Source of the DNA: Paracoccus methylovorus
Lineage (GTDB): Bacteria > Pseudomonadota > Alphaproteobacteria > Rhodobacterales > Rhodobacteraceae
DNA: 64,000 nucleotides
Assembly: GCF_016919705.1 (NCBI RefSeq)
Contig: NZ_CP070368.1
Location: 1,798,001-1,862,000, forward strand
Reading direction: 5' to 3'
This document shows, piece after piece, positions 25,211-34,460 of the stretch. How positions within the stretch are numbered: position 1 is the first letter of the stretch; the number at the start of each line of letters is the position of its first letter. The notes below the pieces were generated by a model. That model searched no databases, was not told the DNA's origin, and saw nothing but the letters and a program-made list of their open reading frames with translations. The position numbers and the translations under genes are program-made.

Positions 25211-26143
25211 ATGAACCTTCAGGGTAAAGTCATCATCACCTGCGCCGTGACCGGCGCGATCCACACCCCGTCGATGTCCGAACATCTGCCGGTCTCTGCC
25301 TCGGAAATCGCCGATGCGGCCGTCGGCGCGATCGAGGCGGGGGCGGCGGTCGTCCACCTGCATGCGCGCGACGAAACCGACGGTCGCCCCGACCAGAGCA
25401 TCGAGGCTTTCCGGCCCTTCCTTGGGGTCATCAAGCAGGCTTCGAACGCCGTCATCAACATCACCACCGGCGGCGCGCCGACCATGTCCGTGGCCGAACG
25501 CATCCAACCCGCGAAACATTATCAGCCCGAGCTTGCCTCGCTGAACATGGGCACCATGAACTTCGGCCTGTTCCCCATGCTCAACCGCTATGAGGCGCAA
25601 CTGAAGCACCAGTGGGAACGCGACTATCTGGGCAACAAAAGCATCATCTTCCGCAACACCTTTGGCGATGTGGAAGAGATCATGACGACGCTTGGCGCGA
25701 ACGGCACCCGGTTCGAGTTCGAATGCTACGACACCTCGCATCTTTATAATCTCAAGCATTTCTTCGACAACGGCCTCGTCAAGGGCCCGCTGTTCATCCA
25801 GACGGTGTTCGGCCTGATGGGTGGTATCGGCGCCCATCCCGACGACGTGCTGCACATGAAGCGCACCGCGGATCGGCTTTTCGGCGACAATTACCGCTGG
25901 TCCGTGCTTGGTGCCGGACGCAACCAGTTGAATATCGCGGCAATGGCCGCGGCGATGGGCGGTCATGTCCGTGTCGGGCTTGAGGACAACCTGTGGGCCG
26001 GCAAGGGACGGCTGGCGGAAAGCAACGCCCAGCAGGTCCGCGCCGCGCGCCAGATCATCGAAGGGTTGGGCCTTGCGGTCGCGACCCCGGATGAGGCGCG
26101 CGAACTCCTGGCGCTGAAAGGCGCCGACCGGGTCAACATCTGA
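25211..26143 (+). CDS. Beta-keto acid cleavage enzyme (BKACE, DUF849)
   Basis: 310 aa. N-terminal [14 protein letters not shown] and the zinc-ligand motif VVHLHARD (HxH) identify the BKACE family, which condenses a beta-keto acid with acetyl-CoA and splits it into acetoacetate and a shortened CoA ester. Further family segments are [17 protein letters not shown] and [11 protein letters not shown]. Known members act on 3-keto-5-aminohexanoate, dehydrocarnitine and others, so the specific substrate cannot be read. It follows the dehydrogenase by 3 bases and shares its operon. Confidence 0.9.
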   Translation: MNLQGKVIITCAVTGAIHTPSMSEHLPVSASEIADAAVGAIEAGAAVVHLHARDETDGRPDQSIEAFRPFLGVIKQASNAVINITTGGAPTMSVAERIQPAKHYQPELASLNMGTMNFGLFPMLNRYEAQLKHQWERDYLGNKSIIFRNTFGDVEEIMTTLGANGTRFEFECYDTSHLYNLKHFFDNGLVKGPLFIQTVFGLMGGIGAHPDDVLHMKRTADRLFGDNYRWSVLGAGRNQLNIAAMAAAMGGHVRVGLEDNLWAGKGRLAESNAQQVRAARQIIEGLGLAVATPDEARELLALKGADRVNI

Positions 26144-26154
26144 AGGCACGAGCG

Positions 26155-27465
26155 ATGGCAATCACCTATCTGAAACGCGGCCGCAGCGACAGCGCGCGGG
26201 CCGAAGACGACCGCCAGACCCGCGAGACGGTCGAGGCCGCACTGGCCGATATCGCCGCGCGCGGCGATGCGGCCGTGCGCGACATGGCCGCGAAATTCGA
26301 CGGCTACACCCCGGAAAGCTTTCGCCTGTCCCCTGAACAGATCCAGGAACTGATCGCGACACTGACCCCGCGCGAGATCGAGGATATCAAGTTCGCGCAA
26401 GCGCAGGTTCGCAACTTTGCGCAGGTGCAGCGCGACTCGATGCGGGATGTCGAGGTCGAGACGTTGCCGGGCGTCATCCTTGGCCACAAGCACATCCCGG
26501 TGCAGGCGGTGGGCTGCTATGTCCCGGGCGGCAAGTTCCCGATGGTCGCCTCGGCGCATATGTCGGTGCTGACGGCAGCCGTCGCCGGTGTCCCGCGCAT
26601 CATCGCCGCAACCCCGCCCTTTCAGGGCAAACCCAACGCTGCGGTGATCGCCGCCATGCACTTCGCCGGTGCACATGAGATCTATGTGTTTGGCGGCATC
26701 CAGGCGATCGGCGCCATGGCCCTTGGCACCGAAACCATCGCGCCCGTCGATATGCTGGTCGGCCCCGGCAACGCCTTCGTCGCCGAGGCCAAACGTCAAC
26801 TGTTCGGGCGCGTCGGCATCGACCTGTTTGCCGGCCCGACGGAAACCATGGTCATTGCCGATGACACCGTGGATGGCGAGCTTTGCGCAACCGACCTGCT
26901 GGGACAGGCCGAGCATGGCTACAACTCGCCCGCCGTGCTTTTGACCAACTCTGCCCAACTTGCCCAAGCGACCGCAGCAGAGATCGAGCGGCTGCTTGCG
27001 ATCCTGCCGACCGCCGGAACCGCCCGCAAGTCGTGGGAAGATTACGGCGAAATCATCCTCTGCGACACGCATGAGGAAATGCTGCAAGTCGCAAACGACA
27101 TCGCCTCGGAACATGTTCAGGTCATGACGGACCGGGACGATTGGTATCTTGAAAACATGACCAGCTATGGCGCGCTGTTTCTTGGCCCACGCACCCATGT
27201 TGCGAATGGCGACAAGGTGATCGGGACCAACCACACACTGCCGACCCGCAAGGCCGGGCGCTATACCGGCGGTTTGTGGGTCGGGAAGTTCATCAAGACA
27301 CATACCTATCAGCGCGTGCTGACCGACGAGGCGGCCGCCGATATCGGCCGTTATTGCTCGCGCCTGTGCCTGCTGGAAGGTTTTGTCGGCCATGCCGAGC
27401 AAGCCAATATCCGCGTTCGCCGCTATGGCGGCCAAAACATCGCTTATGGGGAGGCCGCCGAATGA
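26155..27465 (+). CDS. Histidinol-dehydrogenase-family enzyme, sulfopropanediol 3-dehydrogenase-like
   Basis: 436 aa. The HisD fold is clear: [32 protein letters not shown], the zinc Gln-His of LLGQAEHG, catalytic SEHVQVM and the C-terminal NHTLPT. The AHMSV segment and catabolic context resemble HpsN, which oxidises (R)-2,3-dihydroxypropane-1-sulfonate to sulfolactate in two NAD-dependent steps, rather than biosynthetic HisD. It likely oxidises a primary alcohol to a carboxylate. It ends in an ATGA overlap with the next gene. Whether the substrate carries a sulfonate is unproven; no sulfolyase is seen in the window. Confidence 0.82.
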   Translation: MAITYLKRGRSDSARAEDDRQTRETVEAALADIAARGDAAVRDMAAKFDGYTPESFRLSPEQIQELIATLTPREIEDIKFAQAQVRNFAQVQRDSMRDVEVETLPGVILGHKHIPVQAVGCYVPGGKFPMVASAHMSVLTAAVAGVPRIIAATPPFQGKPNAAVIAAMHFAGAHEIYVFGGIQAIGAMALGTETIAPVDMLVGPGNAFVAEAKRQLFGRVGIDLFAGPTETMVIADDTVDGELCATDLLGQAEHGYNSPAVLLTNSAQLAQATAAEIERLLAILPTAGTARKSWEDYGEIILCDTHEEMLQVANDIASEHVQVMTDRDDWYLENMTSYGALFLGPRTHVANGDKVIGTNHTLPTRKAGRYTGGLWVGKFIKTHTYQRVLTDEAAADIGRYCSRLCLLEGFVGHAEQANIRVRRYGGQNIAYGEAAE

Positions 27466-28220
27466 CTCCAATGCCCAGTTTTTCCTTGTCGGGCCGCACG
27501 GCGCTGATTACCGGCGCGGGTCGCGGGATCGGCAAGGCCATCGCCGATGTCTATGCACAAGCCGGCGCCGAGGTGGTCCTTTGTGCCCGCAGCATGGACG
27601 AAATCGCCGCCGTCGAGGCGGAACTGACCGGCGCGGGGCTGAAAGCGCGGGCGATTTCCTGTGACGTGACCGATGTCGCGGCCTTTCGGGCGCTGGTCGA
27701 TGGGCTGGATCAGCTTGACATATTCGTCAACAACGCCGGGACCAACAAGCCGCAACCCCAGATGGAGGTGACCGAGGAGGACTTCGATCGTATCACCGGC
27801 CTGAACCTGCGTGCGGCGTTTTTCGCCCTTCAGGCTGTGACACGGCGCATGAAAGAATTGGGCCGGGGCGGCAGCATCATCAACATGTCTTCGCAAATGG
27901 GCCATATCGGCGCCGAGAACCGCTCGGTCTATTGCGCGACGAAATGGGGCATCGAAGGGCTGACCAAGGCGACGGCCATCGAAGTCGCGCCCCTTGGGAT
28001 CCGCATCAATACGATCTGCCCCACCTTCATCGAGACGCCGCTGACCAAGCCCTATTTCGAAGATCCGGCCTTTGGCGAACATTGCAAGCGCATGATCAAG
28101 ATCGGGCGTCTGGGCCAGGTGGACGACATCGTCGGTGCCGCACTTTACCTTTCCTCGGACGCCTCGTCGTTGATGACCGGCAGCTCTATCCTGCTGGATG
28201 GAGGCTGGACGGCCGAATAA
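27462..28220 (+). CDS. Short-chain dehydrogenase/reductase, last gene of the catabolic operon
   Basis: 252 aa from ATG 27462, overlapping the previous stop as ATGA; longer upstream frames lie inside that gene. Cofactor motif [20 protein letters not shown], catalytic MSSQMG Ser and YCATKWG Tyr-Lys. It resembles gluconate 5-dehydrogenase-like SDRs. It probably interconverts an alcohol and ketone in the pathway served by the three genes before it. A 9-bp-stem hairpin follows the stop. Confidence 0.88.
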   Translation: MTPMPSFSLSGRTALITGAGRGIGKAIADVYAQAGAEVVLCARSMDEIAAVEAELTGAGLKARAISCDVTDVAAFRALVDGLDQLDIFVNNAGTNKPQPQMEVTEEDFDRITGLNLRAAFFALQAVTRRMKELGRGGSIINMSSQMGHIGAENRSVYCATKWGIEGLTKATAIEVAPLGIRINTICPTFIETPLTKPYFEDPAFGEHCKRMIKIGRLGQVDDIVGAALYLSSDASSLMTGSSILLDGGWTAE

Positions 28221-28230
28221 TCCCACACGC

Positions 28231-28269
28231 AAAGCGGGCTTTTCCCAAGCGCCGGGAGTCGCCCGCTTT
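28231..28269 (+). terminator. Stem-loop ending the catabolic operon
   Basis: AAAGCGGGC (28231-28239) pairs perfectly with GCCCGCTTT (28261-28269) across a 21-base loop, 10 bases after the SDR stop. No T tract follows, so termination strength is uncertain. Confidence 0.6.
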
Positions 28270-28382
28270 CCCCACCAGCCTGCGGGCATATGCCATGACC
28301 TGCCCCGGCAAATCGCATCCGGCTTGACGCAACATCGCTGTTTCATAGAGTCAGGCTGCGCAATGCAGGCCCCCGATCTGCT

Positions 28383-28526
28383 CATCCCAGCCTGGTCGAG
28401 CTGTACAAGCAGGGACGTTTCCCCTTTGACAAGCTGATCACATTTTATGACTTCGACCAGATCGACCAAGCCCTTGAAGACAGCGAAAAGGGACGGACGA
28501 TCAAGGCGGTCCTACGCTTCGCCTAA
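28383..28526 (+). pseudogene. Zinc alcohol dehydrogenase, C-terminal remnant
   Basis: A frame with no start of its own encodes 47 residues, beginning [19 protein letters not shown] and ending [13 protein letters not shown] then stop. This is the extreme C-terminus of aryl/benzyl-alcohol-type zinc dehydrogenases (FPFDKL, FYDF, QALEDS). Nothing upstream supplies the zinc or cofactor domains. It marks the left edge of the decayed region. Confidence 0.8.
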
Positions 28527-28548
28527 GGGGCGTCAACTTTCCACACGG

Positions 28549-28580
28549 CCACCGTGATCCCGCTTGGGCCATCACGGTGG
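28549..28580 (-). terminator. Stem-loop downstream of the SleB-type lipoprotein gene
   Basis: CCACCGTGAT and ATCACGGTGG form a perfect 10-bp stem with a 12-base loop, just past the stop of the minus-strand gene at 28589. No T run is seen on that strand. Confidence 0.6.
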
Positions 28581-28588
28581 TCCGCTGT

Positions 28589-29095
28589 CTACCGGCCGGT
28601 AATTCCCTCGATAGCTCGCGGAGGAACTGGCTGGGTCACAAGGTAGTTCTTGCGTTTCTCGTAAAAGGCGTTTCCGCCCGTCACCAGAACATAGTGCATG
28701 TTGTCATAGGAGAACCTGTATCCTGCAGTATGAAAGAACGTCGCGTTCCCGATCAGGGGATGACGCTCACCGCGCAAGACGCTTTTTGCGGCCTCGCGGA
28801 TCAGCGGCGACCCTTTCGTATCCATCCGGCGGGTCATGATGCCTTGGGCGAACTGCCCTTTCTGTCCGACAACGCCACAGACCGTGTTGGGATATTGGTC
28901 GGATCGGACGCGGTTCATGACCACGCTGCCGACAGCAATCATGCCGTCCCTGCTGGAGCGATTGGATTCGAAATACATCGCCCGCTCCATGCACTCCAAT
29001 TCGCTGTGCCGACGGGTCAACGAACAGCCTGCCAACATCAGGGACGCCGCGGCGAAAAGGACGGCGAACCGCCACTTCGGGGACGGAATTTTCAT
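28589..29095 (-). CDS. SleB-type cell-wall hydrolase lipoprotein
   Basis: 168 aa from ATG 29095, with AGGAAGAG upstream; this start places a lipoprotein signal (LMLAGC) at residues 19-24. The remainder is a Hydrolase_2/SleB-like domain: ECMERAMYFESNRSS with the catalytic Glu, VVMNRVRSDQYPNTVCGVV, GQFAQGI and GNATFFHT. Such proteins cleave peptidoglycan (lytic transglycosylase or amidase activity). It is anchored in the outer or inner membrane facing the periplasm. It appears intact although its surroundings are decayed. Confidence 0.87.
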   Translation of the reverse strand: MKIPSPKWRFAVLFAAASLMLAGCSLTRRHSELECMERAMYFESNRSSRDGMIAVGSVVMNRVRSDQYPNTVCGVVGQKGQFAQGIMTRRMDTKGSPLIREAAKSVLRGERHPLIGNATFFHTAGYRFSYDNMHYVLVTGGNAFYEKRKNYLVTQPVPPRAIEGITGR

Positions 29096-29348
29096 TGTCT
29101 GCTCTTCCTGCTGCTCGGATAGGTTTGTTGTCGTTGAAGGAATGCTTAACAGGAGGCTGAGCGCCGCATCAACACCGTGCCCGCATGTACGCACCCCTGC
29201 GCCCCGCAAGGCACAACCCCAACCGGGCCGGAACCCGCCGGCGGCTAACGCAGCGAAATGTTGCTTCCCAAAGACTGGGCTGGCAGGCTCGTGCCATATT
29301 CCCGACAGGCAATCGGGTTCAGAACAGCACCGGTATCAGATTCTTCAG

Positions 29349-29850
29349 GCAAAAAAGCTTACGATCTATGATCCTTCCCAGAAGTCCGGATTGTCCCCCT
29401 CGACCGTCAGTGCCGTCCTGAATGGCAGTTGGAAGCCCCGCCGCATCAGCGAAAAGACCACCCAGATCATACGATCTCTGGCCTTGGATCTGGATTATTC
29501 GGCAAATCGGCAGGCCAAGGGATTGCGCAACGCCAAGTCGGGGGTGATCGGGCTTTGCTGCCGCTCTATGACAACCGCTTCTTCTCGAACGTGGCGCAGA
29601 TCTTCGAGGCCAAGGCGCGGGCGAACGGGTTGACGCCTCTTGTGTCCTCTACCGGCGGGACCCGGTGATCGAGCAGCGGACGCTTGAGGATCTGGCCTCT
29701 TATGCGCTGGATGGCCTGCTAATCTGCGGCACGACAAACCCCGATGCTTGGCACGGTTCTGCCGCAAAACCAGCCTGCCCCATGGCATCATCGACCTGCC
29801 CGGGCGGGGAAGTCACTCCGTCGTCTCGGACAATTACAACGGCGCCAAGG
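29349..29850 (+). pseudogene. LacI-family regulator, frameshifted remnant
   Basis: A DNA-binding domain begins near 29349 (AKKLTIYDPSQKSGLSPSTV, then SAVLNGSW and ANRQAKGLRNAKSGVIGL). It shifts frame near 29560, where the ligand domain continues as LLPLYDNRFFSNVAQIFEAK, and shifts again before TLEDLASYALDGLLICGTT and later IIDLPGRG with VVSDNYNGAKG. At least three frames are needed, so it is dead. The sequence then runs without a boundary into a formylglycine-generating-enzyme remnant. Confidence 0.82.
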
Positions 29851-29894
29851 GCACGCAGCGACATCCTCCGCCGAAGCGTCCCCGCCGCCCCTTG

Positions 29895-30473
29895 GTGTGG
29901 CGCTCTGAAATGTGCGAACTGGAGACTTCCCAAAGGCGCAGGATCATCGCTTGAGGGCCGTGGCGATCATCCGGTGGTCCATGTGTCGTGGAACGATGCG
30001 CAGGCCTATGCCGCGTAGGTGGGCAGGCGTCTTCCCAGCGAAGCCGAATGGGAAAAGGCGGCGCGCGGCGGTCTGAAGGGTAAACGGTTCCCATGGGGCG
30101 ATGATCTGACCCCCGACGGAAAGCATCGGTGCAATATCTGGCAAGGGGATTTCCCGACCCTGAATTCCGCCGAAGACGGCTACCTGATCACAGCACCCGT
30201 AAAAAGCTACGCACCCAATGGCTATGGGCTATGGAACGCTGTGGGGAATGTGTGGGAATGGACCGCCGACAGTTGGCGTGCGAACCCGCAAGAAAACGGT
30301 TGCCCGGGGACCGGGCATCAGTCGGTGGGGCCGGCAAAAGGTCATCAAGGGCGGCTCATGCCTTTGCCAAGATTCCTGGTGCAACCGGTACAGGGTCGCA
30401 GCGCAAACCTTTAACGAACCCGACGCCTCGACCGCTCACATGGGATTCAGGCTGGTGTGGTCCGCCGTTGCCT
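29895..30473 (+). pseudogene. Formylglycine-generating enzyme (sulfatase-modifying factor), broken
   Basis: The FGE fold is recognisable: CANWRLPKGAGSSLEGRGDH, HPVVHVSWNDAQAYA, then a TAG at 30016-30018 where the family has Trp (A-W-x-G-R-R), then [38 protein letters not shown] frameshift near 30300 moves the end to [18 protein letters not shown] and HMGFRLV. FGE oxidises a sulfatase cysteine to formylglycine; no sulfatase is in the window. The N-terminal part is missing, replaced by LacI sequence. A nonsense change, a frameshift and a truncation together make it non-functional. Confidence 0.83.
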
Positions 30474-31247
30474 GACCTGTCTGGTGGAACCTGGAGTTCA
30501 CGCCAGCTTTTTCAGTTTTCTGGGCTGGGGTGATACTGCCAATGCCTCATTGGGGTATGCGCCCGGTCCCATACCCTTTTTATCAGCTGTCATGCCCAAG
30601 GCCACGATCCCTTGCCGCTGTGACCTTGCCTGCCTCTGACCGCTATCTGGGAAATGGAGAAAAAATCGGACAGTCGACCGTCCGGTCATGGACAAAAGCG
30701 GGCTGATGTCCGATCCATGGCGACATAGGCACTGGCTGGATCTCATCACCTGTCCAGGGGTTGAGTGCGATACCTGCGGCGGTAAGAGTTTGTCTTTGAG
30801 GGCTTTCGGATTGATTGGACGCATGTCGGACAAGGATTTTATCTGGAGTGAGATCCCGAAATTGCGGGCAAGAATCAAGGAAACCATGCTGACCCGCGAA
30901 CGCGAGGCGCTGGACGAAGGGCGCACCCACCGGGACGCGTGGAAGCAGCAAGCTACCGCGCTTTGGGCCGCGCCGCCGATGCGCCGGACGTGCTGGCTGT
31001 GGAGTCGTTCATGAAGAAAGCTAAGAGCAGAAGGCTGAGGATATGGAGTCGCATCACGTCGATGCCTTCTGCATGGGCAGCGGCCGGGAAGGTAAGTTTG
31101 ATTTCCTCTGCCCGCAGTGCGAGGTGGTCTATCCTGAGCGCATGCCGGGCACTTGCAGCACCGCGATCTGCAGGAACATACCGGATGCGGCTGGGGAAGC
31201 TTATTGCCGCTCAAAGGACGGACAGCACGGCTGGGATTCCCTGCGCG
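30474..31247 (+). other. No confident gene; unassigned stretch upstream of the LicD-like gene
   Basis: A frame at 30688-31014 (108 codons) contains a CPGVECDTCGG segment and a charged helical stretch (IPKLRARIKETMLTREREAL), which could be a remnant of a small Zn-finger or phage-type protein. Its end overlaps the open frame leading into the LicD-like gene. No ribosome-binding site is convincing and I recognise no family. The opposite-strand frame of 391 codons (30498-31673) reads as antisense. Confidence 0.3.
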
Positions 31248-32657
31248 ATGATAGACCTTGCATATCGGATCTTGCCGGGGTTCGGTGTCTTTGGTCCCAC
31301 CGCGCATCTGCACAAAAGCTTCTTGGTCGAAACCAATCTGCGCCGGATCGAACTCTATCTCGATGTGCCAGAGCCACGGTCCTATACATTTCCACAGCTG
31401 ACCTTGGTGGGACGGAAAGGCAAACAGATTCCTCTGCGAGAGATCGTGGATACTGTCGCGCTGACCTCTCAACCCGACGCCTCCTCGTCGGATCAGTTGC
31501 GCAATAGTCTTCTTACCGGGAAAGGCATTCAAGCGGTCAAAGAGATGCGCCCGAGCCTGACGATTCAGCTGAAGAAAGCCGTCTATATTTCTGAACTGCG
31601 TCTGGCCAACCGTCGCAATCATCCCGGTCGCGCCAGTCGCCATCTGGCCTTGCGTGGCTATGCAAACGGCCAATTGGTATTTGCTGCGCGCAATTTCGAC
31701 CCCAAGCAGTTGTTGGACGCCCTGAACGCCATCTGCATCCAGATCGGTGTCCCGCTGCCTTCAGGGCAAGTGACCCAAGCAGAACTTCAGAATTTGGTCG
31801 AGCGCATTCGGGCAGCCATCATTGCCAGGCTGGACCAGCCCGGCATCCGTTTCGACCCAATCACTTTGCTCTCGTTCCTGCCGCTTTATGGTCATAAAGG
31901 ACCGCTCTCTCACTATGAGATCCGTATTGCAGCCGAGGCGATGATCCAGATATTGGGCAACGATCGGCGCGCCCGGACAATCGCGTTTGACCCATTGGGT
32001 ATTTTGCTGTCCTCGTCGCAAAAGTTGCAGACTGTTATGGTCGAGGTGAACCGCCTTCTCACTCAGAGGACGCAGCAGCCAATCACCATCGTGGCCAGCA
32101 AGCATTTCATTCAAGAGCCAAGGCTTGTACGCGAAAAAGCGCGTTACCTGAAAATGCTGGACGCGGTTTTCCCGATCCTTCGCGACTGCGGCGTGACGCC
32201 GGTTCTGTGCTACGGCAGCCTTTTGGGTGCAGTTCGGGAAAACAGCTTTCTGGCGCATGATGATGATGTGGACATTCTCTATCACGATGGCTCGACCAGC
32301 CGAGAAGAAATGCTGAAAAGGCGCTATGACCTTGCCAAGGCGCTGACCGCGCGCGGCTATATCTGCGAGCTCAGCGATAAGGCGATCAATTTCCTGATCC
32401 GAGGCCCTCATGGCCCCGTTGATCTTTTCCCGTGCTGGGAAAGTGAAGGCCAGATCAACGTGTTAATGGGGTATGAGATGTTTCGCCCTGTTGACCGCGA
32501 GGTCGTTTTGCCGACCAGCACAGTGCATCTGCATGACAAGCCTTACCCCTCGCCCGCGCAGCCAGAGAAATTTCTTCAGGCCCGTTATGGCAAGGGCTGG
32601 CGGGTCAGTGATCCCTATTACGAATGGCCTTGGCCCATCACACACGAAACGACATAA
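31248..32657 (+). CDS. LicD-like nucleotidyltransferase/phosphotransferase, possibly 5'-truncated
   Basis: 469 aa if started at ATG 31248; the frame is open back to 30939 and no start has a good ribosome-binding site. The C-terminal third carries the LicD/fukutin-type motif CYGSLLGAVRENSF followed by HDDDVDILYHD, the Mg-binding acidic cluster used to transfer phosphocholine or other phospho-groups to surface glycans. The N-terminal two thirds have LHKSFLVETNLRRIELYLDV and a beta-rich region I do not recognise. Base use looks less GC-rich than the flanks, suggesting transfer. There are no other glycan genes nearby, so its acceptor is unknown. Confidence 0.72.
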   Translation: MIDLAYRILPGFGVFGPTAHLHKSFLVETNLRRIELYLDVPEPRSYTFPQLTLVGRKGKQIPLREIVDTVALTSQPDASSSDQLRNSLLTGKGIQAVKEMRPSLTIQLKKAVYISELRLANRRNHPGRASRHLALRGYANGQLVFAARNFDPKQLLDALNAICIQIGVPLPSGQVTQAELQNLVERIRAAIIARLDQPGIRFDPITLLSFLPLYGHKGPLSHYEIRIAAEAMIQILGNDRRARTIAFDPLGILLSSSQKLQTVMVEVNRLLTQRTQQPITIVASKHFIQEPRLVREKARYLKMLDAVFPILRDCGVTPVLCYGSLLGAVRENSFLAHDDDVDILYHDGSTSREEMLKRRYDLAKALTARGYICELSDKAINFLIRGPHGPVDLFPCWESEGQINVLMGYEMFRPVDREVVLPTSTVHLHDKPYPSPAQPEKFLQARYGKGWRVSDPYYEWPWPITHETT

Positions 32658-33019
32658 TCGCCAAGCGAGACAGGAAAAGAGAGTTTTGCTTCCTGCGCCC
32701 GGTGTAGGCATGAGACATGAGGCGAAAATAGCCTCTATTGGACCGATCAATCACCGACTCGAAGAGAATGAGTTAGCTTAATCACGATCTGTAAAACAGC
32801 AGCTCTTCACCTTGGGACTTACAAGGCCGGATCCGGGTCGATCCAGACTTTCTTTATACCAATCGCACAAAGCTCAAAGAGCACACGATGTGTATCCCAA
32901 TGTCGGTATCATCAAAGTGATGCGATTGGCCACCGTGGCGGCGCCGTGGCCGTCCGAAACTGACCCGCCATGGGTCCTTCATCCAGCCTCGACCCCTTTC
33001 GGTCATTTACGCCGGTTGG
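32658..33019. other. Intergenic, nothing recognised
   Basis: Between the LicD-like stop and the IS remnant I see only short spurious frames. The left boundary of the IS element should lie near its right end, but no terminal repeat could be identified by eye. Confidence 0.5.
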
Positions 33020-33079
33020 CGTGGGTTGAGCAATCGCCCGGCGCACGGAGCTTCCATCTCGCGCAGTGGGTCGGGGTCA

Positions 33080-33672
33080 GGTGCAGGGCTAACCCGGTGG
33101 GCGTCTGGTAGCCCAAGTGGGGTCGCTCAGTGTTGTCATCGGCCGCCCATGGCCGGCCAGCCCCTCCACTCGATCAACAACGTCAGCTTTCGCGCGACAC
33201 GGTGGCCGGAGATGGATGTGTCCGGGATCGCTCCCAAACACTCGCAGGTGACGTCATCGACTACGTTCAGGATCCGGAACCGCCGCCGACAGGCAAACTG
33301 GTCATGCACGAAATCCAGTGACCAGCTTGCGTTAGCGCGGGCCTCCATCAGGATCGAGACACGGGTGCCGAGGGCTTTGCGGCGAGCTTTGCGCTTGCAC
33401 ACCGTCAGCCCCTCCCCGCGATACAAACGATATATCCGGTTGATCCCGGACGGCTCGCCTTTCCGACACAGCAGGATGAACAGCCGCCGATATCCGAACC
33501 GGCGCCGTTCATTGGCAAGATCACGAAGCCGACCACAGAGCGCCGTTTCCGGCGGGCGTTGCGACTGGTAACGCACCATCTTCCGATCCGCACCGGCAAT
33601 CCGGCGCACCCGTCATTCCGACAGCGCGAACAGGGCCTTCAGATGCGCGACCGCTTCGCACTTTACGGCCGG
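33080..33672 (-). pseudogene. IS3-family transposase OrfB, broken
   Basis: Early sequence KALFALSE is followed by a TGA (about 33613) where the family has Arg (S-E-R-R). It resumes as RRIAGADRKMVRYQSQR, ERRRFGYRRLFILL and the integrase start WSLDFVHDQF with the first catalytic Asp. After LTLLIEWRGWP the sequence jumps, with a frame change, to DDNTERPHLGYQTPTGLAL (33144 downwards), the C-terminus. The part holding the second Asp and the Glu is deleted. Confidence 0.85.
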
Positions 33673-33674
33673 CG

Positions 33675-33938
33675 TTACCAGTTTTTTGACAGCGGCTCCT
33701 TCATCGCCGCCCGATCCAGCATCCGCTCGGCCAAGAGCTTCTTCAGCTTGAGGTTCTTGTCCTCCAGCGTCCGCAGCCTCTTGGCCTCAGATACCGTGAT
33801 CCCACAATATTTCGCGTTCCAAGCATAAAACGTGCCTTCCGACATCTTGTGCTTGCGGCACAGACGGGCGCACTTCGCCCCCGCCTCATGCGCCTGCGGA
33901 ATGCTGATGAGCTGTTCCTCGGTCAGTCGTGCCTTCAC
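33675..33938 (-). CDS. IS3-family OrfA
   Basis: 87 aa helix-turn-helix protein with a leucine-zipper-like tail: LTEEQLISIPQAHEAGAKCA, MSEGTFYAWNAKYCGI and ENK-type coiled coil (LEDKNLKLKKLLAERMLD). It is the DNA-binding first frame of an IS3 transposase, normally joined to OrfB by programmed -1 frameshifting. With OrfB broken it probably has no function. Confidence 0.85.
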   Translation of the reverse strand: MKARLTEEQLISIPQAHEAGAKCARLCRKHKMSEGTFYAWNAKYCGITVSEAKRLRTLEDKNLKLKKLLAERMLDRAAMKEPLSKNW

Positions 33939-33940
33939 TT

Positions 33941-34255
33941 TTGAAGATGGTCTGCTCCGCTATATCACCAGCGTACCAAGCCAGTCACCGTCTCCAAGGA
34001 AGGATACGGATCGCGAGTCCGATCAACCTCCCAAAATCTTGATCCTGAAGATTTGCAACCGGTTGCACCATCATGGATGTAATCCACTTCCGGCACGCGC
34101 ATTTTTATGAAGGCATCACCCAGTCTAGCGGGGAACCATCTCTGCCCCGCCAAGATCAGAAACACGGCCCGCTTCGTCTTGATAATGGGACAAGTGCGGG
34201 ACGGGATAAGTCGCCTACAGAAAATATTGCAAAAACATTATTTTATGAGAAAACT
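33941..34255. other. Intergenic between IS remnant and tRNA, nothing recognised
   Basis: No coding frame with family resemblance. The last 50 bases before the tRNA 3' end are AT-rich (34220-34255). No second copy of the tRNA 3' end was noticed in the decayed region. Confidence 0.45.
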
Positions 34256-34331
34256 TGGTGGAGCCGAGGGGAATCGAACCCCTGACCTCATCATTGCGAA
34301 CGATGCGCTCTACCAACTGAGCTACGGCCCC
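34256..34331 (-). tRNA. tRNA-Ala(CGC)
   Basis: 76 nt. Read on the minus strand it begins GGGGCCG and ends CGGCTCC-A-CCA, so the acceptor stem is 7 bp with one G-T pair and the CCA end is encoded. D arm GTAGCTCAGTTGGTAGAGC, anticodon arm CATCG-TTCGCAA-TGATG giving anticodon CGC, T arm with GGTTCGATTCC. Its 3' end faces the decayed accessory region. Confidence 0.93.
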
Positions 34332-34427
34332 ATCGGCGTGCTATCTCGCGCACCTGTTCTGTCTTGTCAAGGGGCCCAGCGGCCCCCATCCACAGCTTTC
34401 TGCATGCCATTTATCGCACCCCAATAA

Positions 34428-34449
34428 CCCCGCCGAAACATCGGCGGGG
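34428..34449 (-). terminator. Terminator of the gcvTHP operon
   Basis: On the minus strand, 11 bases after the gcvP stop, CCCCGCCG pairs with CGGCGGGG across the loop ATGTTT. TTATTG follows. An 8-bp GC-rich stem right after the last gene makes termination likely. Confidence 0.75.
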
Positions 34450-34460
34450 CAAGGCGCGGC

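Larger units (their letters stand above)
33020..33940 (-). mobile_element. IS3-family insertion sequence, degenerate
   Basis: An orfA-orfB pair on the minus strand with the IS3 arrangement. orfA is intact in frame; orfB has a nonsense codon, then an internal deletion with a frame change that removes two of the three catalytic acidic residues. The element cannot move itself. Terminal inverted repeats and target duplication were not found, so the ends given are approximate. Confidence 0.82.

Noticed and set aside
23783..27471. Two very long minus-strand frames (792 and 502 codons) opposite the catabolic operon.
   Set aside because: Antisense of fully recognisable enzymes and transporter domains; translations have no motifs.
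30498..31673. 391-codon minus-strand frame in the accessory region.
   Set aside because: No motif or ribosome-binding site; mostly antisense to the LicD-like gene.
34256..34331. Possible att duplication of the tRNA 3' end in the island.
   Set aside because: No second copy was noticed by eye between 28 and 34 kb; needs a proper repeat search, so not claimed.
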